The notes under the pieces were generated by a model, which saw only the letters and a program-made list of their open reading frames with translations, searched no databases and was not told where the DNA came from. A DNA stretch of 64,000 bases from Gordoniibacillus chartarius. Its GTDB lineage: Bacteria > Bacillota > Bacilli > Paenibacillales > NBRC-103111. The stretch lies in assembly GCF_042432825.1 (NCBI RefSeq), contig NZ_JBHLWN010000031.1, forward strand, positions 186,001 through 250,000. The letters run 5' to 3'. Position numbers and translations under genes: made by a program. Below are positions 35,440 to 43,937 of this stretch, piece by piece (position 1 is the first letter of the stretch; every line of letters begins with the position of its first letter).

Positions 35440-35761
35440 AAAAAAAACTCTATCGCCTGTAAAGGACGAAAGAGTTCGCTTCCGTGGTACCACCTTTATT
35501 CCGCCGCATCATCCGCGAGCTCCAGACCTCGCGTGCTGCCGACGGCACTTCGCACCGGGTAACGGCGGTGATCCGGCCCCGTCTACAAGCCTGAAGGCTT
35601 TCGGCGGCGGCGACTCCGGGGCGACTTCGGCGGCTTCTACCTGTGAAACCTTGCAGCGTTGACGTCGGCTCGGCTTGCGCCTCGCTGACGAACGGTTTCA
35701 CTCTCTGCAGGAGAAACGGCAGCCTACTCCTCCCGTTCCAAGTCGTTGAACGTATACAATA
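35440..35761 (-). promoter_or_regulatory. T-box riboswitch leader of valS
   Basis: The minus strand carries the conserved T-box sequence AAAGGTGGTACCACGG at 35483-35498, followed by a terminator hairpin AACTCT...AGAGTT and eight T (35440-35476). Upstream are stem I-like elements GGAGTAG and GCAGAGAGTG (35700-35730). Uncharged tRNA-Val is expected to pair with the leader and prevent termination. Several GTC triplets lie in the stem I region (35612-35625), but I could not fix the specifier loop by eye. About 170 bases separate the terminator from valS. Confidence 0.92.
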
Positions 35762-35767
35762 TATCTT

Positions 35768-35796
35768 ATGATATCCAGATTTATTCGGAGAGTCAA
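35768..35796 (-). promoter_or_regulatory. Sigma-A promoter of the valS T-box transcript
   Basis: On the minus strand TTGACT is followed after exactly 17 bases by TATCAT, each one mismatch from consensus. Transcription should start near 35761, giving a leader of about 320 bases to the attenuator. Confidence 0.8.
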
Positions 35797-35902
35797 CATT
35801 TGCCGTTTGCGGGACTGTCGGAAATGCGCTATATGTTCCAGCATAACCAGCCTGACAAGCTTCATACATATAAAACAGACAATTCGAAGGCGGTGATGAC
35901 GG

Positions 35903-36067
35903 GTGCAACAATGGTGGTGGCGCATTCGGCCGGCGGTCCGGTCGGTACTGTTCCCGCTGATCTGTATTCAGTTTGCACGTACGCTGTTTTTTCCGAATCC
36001 GTTTGACGTGTTTGTGTTGTTTGCCCTATTCCTGCTCTATCTCGGCATGCTGTTCGGCGTCGTATAG
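35903..36067 (+). CDS. Small hydrophobic membrane protein (54 aa)
   Basis: A GTG-started frame, with GGTGATG just upstream, encodes an N-terminus QQWWWRIRPAVR followed by two hydrophobic stretches around VLFPLICIQFARTLFFP and FVLFALFLLYLGMLFGVV. Both hydrophobicity and composition look like a real membrane protein. Family unknown. It diverges from valS. After its TAG the same frame stays coding-like through a second TAG up to TAA at 36202. Confidence 0.6.
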   Translation: MQQWWWRIRPAVRSVLFPLICIQFARTLFFPNPFDVFVLFALFLLYLGMLFGVV

Positions 36068-36206
36068 GCCCCCATCGATTGGGACAGCTAGCTGGCTGCC
36101 CCCGATACGGCAACATATGGCGCAGCCCGTACGCTGGCGAAACAGCCGAAGCGCCATGCGGCTGATTTCGAAGCGTACATTGACAACCAACGCAAAGCAT
36201 AAGCGC

Positions 36207-36250
36207 GCAAATAACCGGGCCTTGACTGCTGCTCAGCAGACAAGGCCCGG
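36207..36250. terminator. Hairpin between spoVID and the small membrane gene
   Basis: AACCGGGCCTTG and CAAGGCCCGGTT form a perfect 12-base stem with an inner GCTGCTCAGCAG hairpin. It stands 18 bases past the spoVID stop and could end transcripts from either side, though T-tracts are short. Confidence 0.65.
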
Positions 36251-36268
36251 TTCGCTTTCATTATAAGG

Positions 36269-37366
36269 CTAGCGCGGTATGTAAATCACTTGGCCTTCGG
36301 AAACGTTACTGTCCTGCAGCCGGTTGAGCAGGAGCAGCTCGCGCGGATTGATCTGATACCGCTGGGCGATCGTTTCCAGCGTTTCTTCCTTCTGGACTAT
36401 CGCCATCTTGAGCTTCCGGAACTCCTGTCCGTCGGCCGCGGGGCTCAGGAACAGCTTCTTCCACTCGACGCCTTCCGAGCGGGGAGGCTCCGCGGCGGCC
36501 TGCGCCGTTTCGGCTTCCGCTGCAGCGCGGCGCCGTTCCTGAAAGATGGAGGTACTCTTCTGCAGCAGCGACTTGATGCCGACTGCCGCCTCTTGCGCCA
36601 TCTCGGCCACTTTCTTGCTGCCGAATGCGACCTTTACATCTTTCTTCTCCGCATGGATTTCCACTTCCGGCTGCAGCTCGGCCTCTTCGACCGCCGGCAC
36701 TTCGGGAGCGAACACCTCTACCGCTTCCGCGAATTCGTTCGCATTCGCTTCGTTCGCATTGGCTTCCACGCTTTGCTGCTCCGGCGTTTCGTCCGACGGC
36801 TGCGCGGCTGCCGGCGCGTCCTGCTCGACGTCTTGAGCCTGAGGCTCCACTTCGGCGATAAATACCTGCGAAGCAGGAAGGTGGCGATCGTCCGGCTCCT
36901 CTTCGATAATCGTCGGCTGCGGCTCTTCAGCAGCGCGCTCCTCAGGCCGGTGTACGAATACGAACTCTTCTTCCGCCCGCCATTCCGGCTCCTGCGCCGC
37001 TGACGCGATTTCCACGCCATGCAGCGAAAGCACTCCCGTTACGTTCAAGCTGCGCGGCGACAACAGGTCGATATCAAAATTTTCGATTTCGACGAACAAA
37101 TCCTGCGCATTGCCGACCCGGCTCAGCGGCAGCGTAATTTCTACGGGAATTTGATGCTCCAGCGCTCTCCTGCCCTCATCCCCTTCGGACAAATACGAGC
37201 CGCTAAGCTGCAAATATCCTTTCAGCACCGCCAAATCGCTTTGCGAGACGACCTGGATATGCGGAACGAGCTCAACCTCGTCCAGCTCCTGAATTCCGCG
37301 CGCCTGATCGTCCAGATGTACCCTCTCATAAATATCGAATCTCAAGCCCGATTGTTGTTCAGACAC
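36269..37366 (-). CDS. spoVID: SpoVID-like spore coat morphogenetic protein
   Basis: SpoVID directs encasement of the spore by coat proteins. The 365 aa protein has the SpoVID N-terminal domain (LRFDIYERVHLDDQARGIQELDEVE), an acidic, low-complexity middle with NANEANANE repeats, and a C-terminal LysM domain (IVQKEETLETIAQRYQINPRELLLLNRLQ to IPR). GTG at 37366 is preceded by AGGAGG at 9 bases; the frame upstream is not coding. In B. subtilis it lies next to hemL; here an accessory block separates them. Confidence 0.88.
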   Translation of the reverse strand: MSEQQSGLRFDIYERVHLDDQARGIQELDEVELVPHIQVVSQSDLAVLKGYLQLSGSYLSEGDEGRRALEHQIPVEITLPLSRVGNAQDLFVEIENFDIDLLSPRSLNVTGVLSLHGVEIASAAQEPEWRAEEEFVFVHRPEERAAEEPQPTIIEEEPDDRHLPASQVFIAEVEPQAQDVEQDAPAAAQPSDETPEQQSVEANANEANANEFAEAVEVFAPEVPAVEEAELQPEVEIHAEKKDVKVAFGSKKVAEMAQEAAVGIKSLLQKSTSIFQERRRAAAEAETAQAAAEPPRSEGVEWKKLFLSPAADGQEFRKLKMAIVQKEETLETIAQRYQINPRELLLLNRLQDSNVSEGQVIYIPR

Positions 37367-37478
37367 TTTGCCTAGTCCTCCTTCCATCCCTGCTCCCGCC
37401 TCATGCAGCGGCGGAAGCCGACCTCTTGTCTTTATCAAATATATGGATGGGGGTTGGAGGCCATGACTATTATTTTGC

Positions 37479-38360
37479 TTAAGAGCGGCGCAGCTTGTCA
37501 GCCAAATCGAGCATATCGTCCGGCCAAGGCGCCTCCGTCCGGATCGGTTCGGAGGTGAACGGGTGCTCGAATTCCAGCGCTTCGCCGTGCAGCGCTTGTC
37601 TCGCAATTAGCGCCGCCGGCCCGCCATACAAGGTATCGCCGAGCAGCGGATGTCCGATTGAGCTGAGGTGGACGCGGATTTGGTGCGTTCGTCCGGTCTC
37701 CAGCCGAAGTCTTACAAGGCTCGCAGCCGCATATCGTTCAATGAGCTCGCAATGCGTGACCGCCGGGTCGCCGCCCGGCGACACCCGGCGGCGGCTCGGA
37801 TGATGCCGGTCGCGGCCGATCGGGGCATCGATCCGTAAATAAGGCTCTTCAACTAGTCCTTTGACGAATGCCACATAGGTGCGTCCGATCCGCTTGGCGC
37901 GCATCGCCTCGTCCAATACAAGCTGCGCGAGCTCGTTCTTCGCGTATAGCACCGGTCCCGTCGTATCCGCGTCCAAACGGTGAATATGGCGTACGGATAC
38001 GTCTTGTCCCGTCGCTTCGTAGTGCCACGCGACGGCATTCGCGAGCGTATTTGCCTGAGCCGCTTCCGTTGGGTGAACCGCCATTCCGGCCGGTTTGGCC
38101 GCGACAAGACAGAAATCATCTTCGAACAGCACGTCGAAGGGCTGCCACTCCGGCTCAAACCCCGGCGGCTGCTTGGGAAATAGACGCAGTCTCAGCTTTC
38201 CGCCGCTCGCCTCGACGCCGCCCTGCTTTTCGATTTTCGCCCACAATTTCGGAGGAATTCCCAGCACTTGTGAAACCTTGGCTGCATGAAATTCGTCGGT
38301 AGAAGATGGAAGCGCCAGTTCCAGCCATTCACCCTTGCGGCGGTAAGCGTTCGGCTTCAT
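37479..38360 (-). CDS. RluA family pseudouridine synthase
   Basis: Isomerises uridine in rRNA or tRNA. The 293 aa protein has the catalytic motif HRLDADTTGPVLYAK (Asp is the nucleophile; Thr replaces the usual Ser), the downstream TGRTHQIRVHLSSIGHPLLGD, and no S4 domain evident. Start ATG 38360 has GGAG 6 bases upstream and overlaps the stop of the 37 aa gene as ATGA. The frame continues upstream through that small gene, but in a different reading. It stands where B. subtilis has ysxE. Confidence 0.9.
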   Translation of the reverse strand: MKPNAYRRKGEWLELALPSSTDEFHAAKVSQVLGIPPKLWAKIEKQGGVEASGGKLRLRLFPKQPPGFEPEWQPFDVLFEDDFCLVAAKPAGMAVHPTEAAQANTLANAVAWHYEATGQDVSVRHIHRLDADTTGPVLYAKNELAQLVLDEAMRAKRIGRTYVAFVKGLVEEPYLRIDAPIGRDRHHPSRRRVSPGGDPAVTHCELIERYAAASLVRLRLETGRTHQIRVHLSSIGHPLLGDTLYGGPAALIARQALHGEALEFEHPFTSEPIRTEAPWPDDMLDLADKLRRS

Positions 38361-38470
38361 CGACGGCTCCGGCGCCGCGCCGCCGCGGCGATTACGACCA
38401 GTACAGCTATGAAAATGAAAACTACAGCGTATAAATCGAGCGGCAAATCCCACACAAAGTATCGTTTCAT
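38357..38470 (-). CDS. 37 aa membrane peptide coupled to the RluA-type gene
   Basis: A short gene with a textbook AAAGGAG 7 bases before ATG. The product begins MKRYFVWDLP, has one membrane segment (LDLYAVVFIFIAVLVVIAAAA) and ends in the basic tail RRRSRR, so the C-terminus should face the cytoplasm. Its TGA overlaps the ATG of the pseudouridine synthase (ATGA). The coupling, the strong ribosome-binding site and the membrane-like composition support a real gene; function unknown. Confidence 0.7.
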   Translation of the reverse strand: MKRYFVWDLPLDLYAVVFIFIAVLVVIAAAARRRSRR

Positions 38471-38626
38471 TCCGGCGCTCCTTTAATGAACTAGCTTTTC
38501 GTGCCATTTTGTTACTAGTTTAGCATGATTGCAACGATTTTTAACAATTTCCATAGGTTTATGCTGTCGATTTATGATAGAATGAAAGCTAGTGTTTGGA
38601 AAAAGAAACATAGGAGTGGAACGACC

Positions 38627-40432
38627 GTGAATACCGCATTCCAATGGATTTCAGCCACTACGAACCACGTTCGCGGCTGGAGCTGGATCAAAAGGTTGTT
38701 GACGTTTATCGCCTTATTGGCGTTTCTAGCATCTACTTTTTTATTCTACACCCCGCTCGGTACGCAGATCCGCATCTTTTTGGCCGAAACGGTCATTACG
38801 ACGCAGCACCGCGAATGGGCATGGATTTTCGTCGGCGCCGAGAAACGCGACGAAATGGTGCGCAAGCTGCAGGGCCAGAGCGACGAGCACGCCAAGGAAA
38901 AGCAGGACCTCTCCGCGGTTAAATTCGACAAAGACCGGCCGATCGATGAGCTGGTGAAGGTCAAGGACGTTTCCGGCGAGTTCTGGAAAGGGAAAATGAT
39001 GTACGTATACGACCCTCGCTCCATTCGCGTCGTCGTTCCGGACAAAGTCGGAGAGGGCGAACGCATCACTTCGATGGTAAACCGCACGGGCGCAGTGGCC
39101 GGGGTCAACGGCGGCGGCTTCGTCGACCCGGAAGGGCTGGGCAACGGCTTCGCTCCGATCGGTCCTATTATTTCCGGAGGCGAATTGCTTTATATCGATC
39201 AGGACGGAAACGTTCCTCAGCACATTGTAGGTTTTACGAAAGAAGGCACGCTGGTTATCGGCAAGTATACGTATCCCGAGCTTCAGAAGATGGGGATTAG
39301 CGAGGCGGTCATGTTCTATCCGCGCGTTATCGCCAACGGCAAGCCGCTCATCACCTCGGGCGACGGGGGCTGGGGACGCGGCCCGCGTACCGCCGTCGGA
39401 CAGAGGGCGGACGGAACGGTCATCTTCGTTGTTGTCGACGGCCGCCAGGCGCACAGCGTCGGGGCGACGCTGCGCGAGATCCAAGATCTGCTGCTCGCCG
39501 AAGGCGCCATCAATGCGGGCTTCCTTGACGGCGGGGCCTCGTCCGAGCTGGTATATAACGGCGAATTGGTTTCGAAGCCTTCGTCCCGCTACGGCGAGCG
39601 CCGCCTCCCGTCGGCATTCCTCGTCTTCGATCATCCGGAGACCGTGAAGAACAAGCGCATCTGGGACGGCTTGGATAAGATCGATGCCGGCGGCTCTTAT
39701 GATCACCCGGATTACCAGGCCGAGCTGAAGGCGAATCAGCAGAAGAAGACGACGACAACGCCGTCCTCCACGAAGAAAGAAACGGAAGAACCGACCGGGA
39801 CCGGCAGCGGTAAAGGTACTGGAACTGGCAGCGGAACGGGCTCCGGATCCACAAGTGGAGCTGGTACCGGAACCGGCACTAACGGCACAAACAATAGTAC
39901 GAACGCCGGCGGAAAGAGCAGTACTACGACGAAGAGCGGCGATTCAACGACGCAGAGCACCGATAAAGACAGCACGAAGAGCACTACAGGCACTCAAAAA
40001 GAAGGAACGACGGGTACCGGCACGTCCGGTACCGGGACTTCCGCCGGTACGGATTCAGGCGGCGATTCGGCAACGCCGGATAAGACCGCGCCTGGCTCGA
40101 AGACGGGAACCGGTGCTGGAACAAGCACCGGAGCTTCCTCCGGCAGCGGCACGACGAGCGATAAGACGGGTACGGGCACACCGGCCGCAGGCAGCGGAGC
40201 CGCCGTACCGAATACCGATAAAGCAGGAACAAGTACAGGAACCGGCGCCGGAGCCTCAGGCGGAGCGGGTACGAGTACCGGCACAGGTACCGGTGTAAAT
40301 ACCGGCTCCGTTTCGGGGAACGGGACAAGCACCGGGGGAAAGACGACGACAACATCGCCGCAGGCCGAAAGCGGTTCGAATCCTACACCTTCAGCAACCG
40401 GCGAACCGGCGGGAACAACAACCAAGCCCTAG
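38627..40432 (+). CDS. Phosphodiester glycosidase (NAGPA/DUF2233-like) protein with Gly/Thr/Ser-rich tail
   Basis: A 601 aa protein: one N-terminal membrane segment (residues about 20-42), a phosphodiester-glycosidase domain (about 95-345, with GVNGGGFVDPEGLGNG, GPRTAVGQ and NAGFLDGGASSELVYNG), then about 230 residues of TGTGSG-like low complexity. Such domains remove or modify sugars on exopolysaccharides or teichoic acids; the substrate here is unknown. GTG 38627 has AGGAG upstream; the in-frame sequence before it is promoter-like. It is the first gene of the accessory block. Confidence 0.85.
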   Translation: MNTAFQWISATTNHVRGWSWIKRLLTFIALLAFLASTFLFYTPLGTQIRIFLAETVITTQHREWAWIFVGAEKRDEMVRKLQGQSDEHAKEKQDLSAVKFDKDRPIDELVKVKDVSGEFWKGKMMYVYDPRSIRVVVPDKVGEGERITSMVNRTGAVAGVNGGGFVDPEGLGNGFAPIGPIISGGELLYIDQDGNVPQHIVGFTKEGTLVIGKYTYPELQKMGISEAVMFYPRVIANGKPLITSGDGGWGRGPRTAVGQRADGTVIFVVVDGRQAHSVGATLREIQDLLLAEGAINAGFLDGGASSELVYNGELVSKPSSRYGERRLPSAFLVFDHPETVKNKRIWDGLDKIDAGGSYDHPDYQAELKANQQKKTTTTPSSTKKETEEPTGTGSGKGTGTGSGTGSGSTSGAGTGTGTNGTNNSTNAGGKSSTTTKSGDSTTQSTDKDSTKSTTGTQKEGTTGTGTSGTGTSAGTDSGGDSATPDKTAPGSKTGTGAGTSTGASSGSGTTSDKTGTGTPAAGSGAAVPNTDKAGTSTGTGAGASGGAGTSTGTGTGVNTGSVSGNGTSTGGKTTTTSPQAESGSNPTPSATGEPAGTTTKP

Positions 40433-40451
40433 CATACATACAACTCCAGGC

Positions 40452-40475
40452 CGCGGCATCTGCCGCGGTCTTTGT
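40452..40475 (+). terminator. Hairpin after the phosphodiester glycosidase gene
   Basis: GGCCGCGGCA-TC-TGCCGCGG is followed by TCTTTGT, 20 bases past the stop codon. A modest intrinsic terminator. Confidence 0.55.
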
Positions 40476-40657
40476 CGTTCTGCTTTACCTCGACAAGCTG
40501 CCTCTCTCGGGACATGTTGGCAAGAGTTACGATATGATTTTCGTTCCGTTCTAAGAGGATTTACTGCAAGAGAAGCGCTGCATCGCACGAACTTCGGCAA
40601 ACAACTCACCCGGCATATGCAACAACAGGCAGGGTTGGTCAGCATGCTCCTACTCGA

Positions 40658-40671
40658 TGTGCAAACGTTTG
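40658..40671. promoter_or_regulatory. Operator-like half site upstream of the chemoreceptor
   Basis: TGTGCAAACGTTTG matches the left half and centre of the palindromic operators at 40864 and 50135, but the right end (TTTTC) deviates. It lies about 205 bases upstream of the full site and could be an auxiliary site for DNA looping, or chance. Confidence 0.35.
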
Positions 40672-40814
40672 TTTTCAAAGCGAAGCAGGACACTTTTTCA
40701 AAGGTCAACAGCCTTTACCCACTGTTCCCGAAACGATGTCCTCCGCCCCCCTCCCCACCGCATAAGTCTTATCACTTCGCGACTTGCCAATCCTTCCCCT
40801 TCTTGTATGCACCA

Positions 40815-40842
40815 TTTACAATATTGGCATTGTTCGTATAAA
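40815..40842 (+). promoter_or_regulatory. Sigma-A promoter of the chemoreceptor-lipoprotein operon
   Basis: TTTACA and TATAAA are separated by 16 bases, each one mismatch from consensus. Transcription would begin near 40849, just upstream of the operator at 40864, an arrangement suited to repression. Confidence 0.65.
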
Positions 40843-40863
40843 ATTACATCTGAAAATGACGCA

Positions 40864-40888
40864 TTTTTGTGCAAACATTTGCACAAAA
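40864..40888. promoter_or_regulatory. Palindromic LacI/MalR-type operator
   Basis: GTGCAAACATTTGCAC is a perfect palindrome except for the two central bases, extended by TTT on the left and AAA on the right. A nearly identical site precedes the beta-amylase gene at 50135, next to a LacI-family gene. LacI-family maltose regulators in Firmicutes bind sites of the type GCAAACGTTTGC. I infer it is the operator of the regulator at 50382. Confidence 0.7.
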
Positions 40889-40943
40889 CGGGTCGATCGA
40901 CACAAGTCAAAGATAATCGAATCAATACCGGGGAGGCATCAAA

Positions 40944-42632
40944 TTGAGATTTTCACTTCGCACCAGATTGTTGGTAAGCTTCTTCTCCATTATCTCGTTG
41001 TTCCTGATTACCGTAGTGATTACGACCATCATGAATCAGCGCATTACCGATTTAACGAACGATATTTTCGAATCCCAGCGACGAATGGAAGTCGTACAGC
41101 GGCTGAACTTGTTCGCCCGTACGGCCAATGATAACGGGGCGCACTATTTGCTCGCACCTAACCATCTGATGGCCAACTATAAAGGACGCTTCGAAGAAAC
41201 CAACAAGTTCTTGAACAACGAGCTGGCGGTTCTTAAAGAAATGACCAAAGATCCCGAGAGCCTCACGCAGTTGGAGCAATTCAGTACGTTATGGTCACAG
41301 AATATAGCCTATAAGACAAAGATTATGGATCGGAAAGCCGCCGGCGAAATCATTTCCGCGCAAGAGCAATACGCGCAGGACTCTTTCGATCCTATCGCCT
41401 TCGCGCTGCTTTCCTTTATGAAAGCTGAACAGGCAACTATCGAATTGTACAAAACCGACATCCGCGCCATGAATCTGCAGGTAGCGATCGTCAACTACAC
41501 CTTGGTCGGCGTCGCCATGTTGCTATCACTCGGTATCGCTTTCCTGCTCTCGAAATACCTGATCACCCGCACCCGCAAATTAATCCAATCCGCCGGGGCT
41601 ATTGCCCAGGGCAATCTTCAGGGGGAAGAGTTGAAGTTCAAAGGCAAAGATGAGTTTGCGGATTTGGCTTCCGCATTTCATGCCATGACGCAATCGCTGC
41701 GTTCGATTATCGGCAGTGCCGATTCCGTATCGCTGCAAATGGCCGCTTCCTCCGCCCAGCTGCAGGCCAGCGCCGAACAAACGAGCAAGGCAGCGGAGCA
41801 TATCGCTTCCATCATGCAGGAAATTACCGCTGGAACGCAGCAGCAGGCTGAGCAAGTCGGCCAGAACCTGCAAACCATTACATACCTGTCGGAGAGAGCA
41901 CGTCAGATTGCGAGCAATGGGCAAGCCGCCCTGCTCACCGTTACCCATACTTCCAATACCGCTATGCAGGGCAGGAACGATCTGACGAATGCCATTAGCC
42001 AAATTCGCATTATTGAAATTAGCACAGATAAACTTTCCGGTGTCATCGAAGGTTTGAAGCATCAGGCGACGCAAATCGGCACTGCAACCCAGCTTATTAT
42101 GAACATAGCCAGACAGACCGACCTGCTCGCACTCAACGCGGCTATCGAAGCGGCAAGGGCCGGCGAGCAAGGCCGCGGTTTCTCGGTCGTCGCTCAAGAG
42201 GTCCGTAAATTAGCCGAGCAGTCGCGCGTATCTGCCGACCAGATCCAAAGTCTTATCGCCGGTATCCAGCAGGAAGCCGGTATCGCTGCCGCCGAGATGG
42301 CACAAGGAACGCTCGAGGTGCAAAAAGGCATTCAGCTCATCGAGGTTGCCGGCGAGTCTTTTGAAGGCATATTGGAGCTGATTCGTCAGGTGGAGTCGGA
42401 TGTTCAAGGCGTTACCTCTTTGACATCTAACATATTGGCCGATACCGAATCCGTTGTGAGCGGCATCACCGTCATTGCGGCGATTGCGGCCGAGAATGCT
42501 TCCGGCACGCAAAGCGCAGCGGCTTCCACGGAAGAACAATTCGCCTCCATGGAGGAAATCTCATCTTCATCCGGTGCGCTAGCCGGTCTGGCTGATGAAC
42601 TGAAAACACTCATAGGCAAATTCCGCTTATAA
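40944..42632 (+). CDS. Methyl-accepting chemotaxis protein
   Basis: A 562 aa chemoreceptor. It has a first membrane segment (residues about 8-30), an extracellular helical sensor of about 150 residues with FARTANDNGAHYLLAP and DSFDPIAFALLSFMKAEQ, a second membrane segment (about 178-200), HAMP (200-255), and a cytoplasmic signalling domain with the conserved tip QTDLLALNAAIEAARAGEQGR and the methylation helices. The TTG start at 40944 is supported by GGGAGGC at 7 bases. The sensor is a close match to that of the GGDEF protein at 44066. The downstream maltose-type lipoprotein (gap 25 bases) suggests it detects a ligand-loaded binding protein. Confidence 0.93.
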   Translation: MRFSLRTRLLVSFFSIISLFLITVVITTIMNQRITDLTNDIFESQRRMEVVQRLNLFARTANDNGAHYLLAPNHLMANYKGRFEETNKFLNNELAVLKEMTKDPESLTQLEQFSTLWSQNIAYKTKIMDRKAAGEIISAQEQYAQDSFDPIAFALLSFMKAEQATIELYKTDIRAMNLQVAIVNYTLVGVAMLLSLGIAFLLSKYLITRTRKLIQSAGAIAQGNLQGEELKFKGKDEFADLASAFHAMTQSLRSIIGSADSVSLQMAASSAQLQASAEQTSKAAEHIASIMQEITAGTQQQAEQVGQNLQTITYLSERARQIASNGQAALLTVTHTSNTAMQGRNDLTNAISQIRIIEISTDKLSGVIEGLKHQATQIGTATQLIMNIARQTDLLALNAAIEAARAGEQGRGFSVVAQEVRKLAEQSRVSADQIQSLIAGIQQEAGIAAAEMAQGTLEVQKGIQLIEVAGESFEGILELIRQVESDVQGVTSLTSNILADTESVVSGITVIAAIAAENASGTQSAAASTEEQFASMEEISSSSGALAGLADELKTLIGKFRL

Positions 42633-42657
42633 TTTCCTCGGTTAAGGGTGATACTAC

Positions 42658-43896
42658 GTGTTCAAACATTCATTATTCATCTTCTCGATCATAGCTTTAT
42701 TCACGACAAGCGCCTGTTCCCGAACGGAAACCGCACAGCCGGTGACGCTCACCTTCGTAAGCACCTACGACGGGAAGGAGTCAGACCTGTTCAAAAGCCG
42801 CGTCAAGGATTTCGAGCAGGAGCATCCAAACATCAAGGTGAATGTCGTCGATGTCGCCTTCGGCTCCGCTTCCAACTATGTGAAGACGGCAATGCTCGGC
42901 GATCAGACGCTCGACGGGTTCCGTTCCGATAACTCTTGGGTTCCCGAGTTCGTCGAGCTAGGGCTGTTACAGCCTATAGATTCTATGATCTCCTCCGATG
43001 ATGCCGCCGATTTCAACCCTGCCGCATTAGAATCTGTCAAAATCAAAGGCAGGCTGTATGGCCTTCCTACGGTGGTGGAAGCGCCGGCCCTGCTGTACAA
43101 TAAACGAATATTGAAAGAGAGCGGATTCGAAGCTCCGCCAAAAACTATGGATGAACTTATGGCCGTCGCCAAAAAAGTAACGGGCAAAGGCCGATACGGC
43201 ATCTACGTGTCGGACGACTCCTACTTCGCCCTTCCTTACATTTGGGCCTTCGGAGGCGACACGATCACCGACGACCGCAAGGTGCATCTCGTATCGGCCG
43301 AATCGGTCAACGGACTAGCGTACATGCTGCAGCTTCGCCTGAACGGCGTCACGCAGCCGTATCCTGATTTCACGGACAGCTATGCGAAGATGATGAACGA
43401 CTTCAAGTCAGGCAAGTCGGCCATGATCGTAAACGGGCCGTGGGCCGTCAGCGACTTGCTGTCCGGCAGCGAGTTTCAGGATCCCGGGAATCTCGGCATC
43501 GCTGCGGTGCCGGCTGGACCTGGCGGACAAGGTTCTCCAGCGGGCGGCCATAGTCTTGTTGTATCTAAATACAGCAAGCACCCTAAAGAGACCTATCGGC
43601 TCATTCAATTCTTGACGAATGCCCAATCTCAAGCCAGACAAGTGAAAGAAGCCAGAACACTGCCGAGCCGGCTGAGCGTATATCAGAATTCCAGCCTTGC
43701 TTCCGATCCTATCGTTCAGGGCTTTAAGGAAGTGCTTAACTCGGCGAGGCCCCGTCCCCGCATTCCGGAAGGCTCCCTGATGTTCGGCGATTTCACGGCC
43801 AATGTCGGACAAATGCTGCAGAAGAAGATCACGCCTTCGGAAGCGGCGGACAACATAGAAGCCGCATGGAGGATTTTGCTTAAGCTCGACCGCTGA
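42658..43896 (+). CDS. Maltose-type solute-binding lipoprotein 1 (no permease nearby)
   Basis: A 412 aa family 1 extracellular solute-binding protein: lipobox FTTSAC with Cys20, then typical MalE-like features FEQEHPNIKVNVVDV, DGFRSDNSWVPEF, ALLYNKRILKESGF and PAGPGGQGSPAGGHSLVVSK. GTG start with GGGTGAT upstream. It ends at a strong terminator. No MalF/MalG/MalK-type transporter genes are nearby, so I infer a sensing rather than import role, in partnership with the chemoreceptor in the same operon. Sugar specificity is inferred from context only. Confidence 0.9.
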   Translation: MFKHSLFIFSIIALFTTSACSRTETAQPVTLTFVSTYDGKESDLFKSRVKDFEQEHPNIKVNVVDVAFGSASNYVKTAMLGDQTLDGFRSDNSWVPEFVELGLLQPIDSMISSDDAADFNPAALESVKIKGRLYGLPTVVEAPALLYNKRILKESGFEAPPKTMDELMAVAKKVTGKGRYGIYVSDDSYFALPYIWAFGGDTITDDRKVHLVSAESVNGLAYMLQLRLNGVTQPYPDFTDSYAKMMNDFKSGKSAMIVNGPWAVSDLLSGSEFQDPGNLGIAAVPAGPGGQGSPAGGHSLVVSKYSKHPKETYRLIQFLTNAQSQARQVKEARTLPSRLSVYQNSSLASDPIVQGFKEVLNSARPRPRIPEGSLMFGDFTANVGQMLQKKITPSEAADNIEAAWRILLKLDR

Positions 43897-43899
43897 TCT

Positions 43900-43937
43900 G
43901 AAGAAGAGACTGCCTAATCGGGCAGCCTCTTCTTTTT
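43900..43937 (+). terminator. Intrinsic terminator after lipoprotein 1
   Basis: AAGAAGAG-CTGCC and GGCAG-CTCTTCTT form a stem followed by six T, within 5 bases of the stop codon. It separates the first receptor-lipoprotein pair from the second. Confidence 0.9.

Larger units (their letters stand above)
40433..40943 (+). other. Intergenic regulatory region upstream of the chemoreceptor gene
   Basis: 510 bases with no supported gene. From left to right it holds a weak terminator hairpin (CCGCGGCA/TGCCGCGG, 40452-40475), a half-palindromic operator-like site at 40658-40671, a sigma-A promoter at 40815-40842 and a full palindromic operator at 40864-40888. The first half has no other recognisable element. 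Confidence 0.6.

Noticed and set aside
40658..40671. CcpA cre site upstream of the chemoreceptor
   Set aside because: The right half lacks the cre WWWCA end; the match to the local palindromes at 40864 and 50135 is better.
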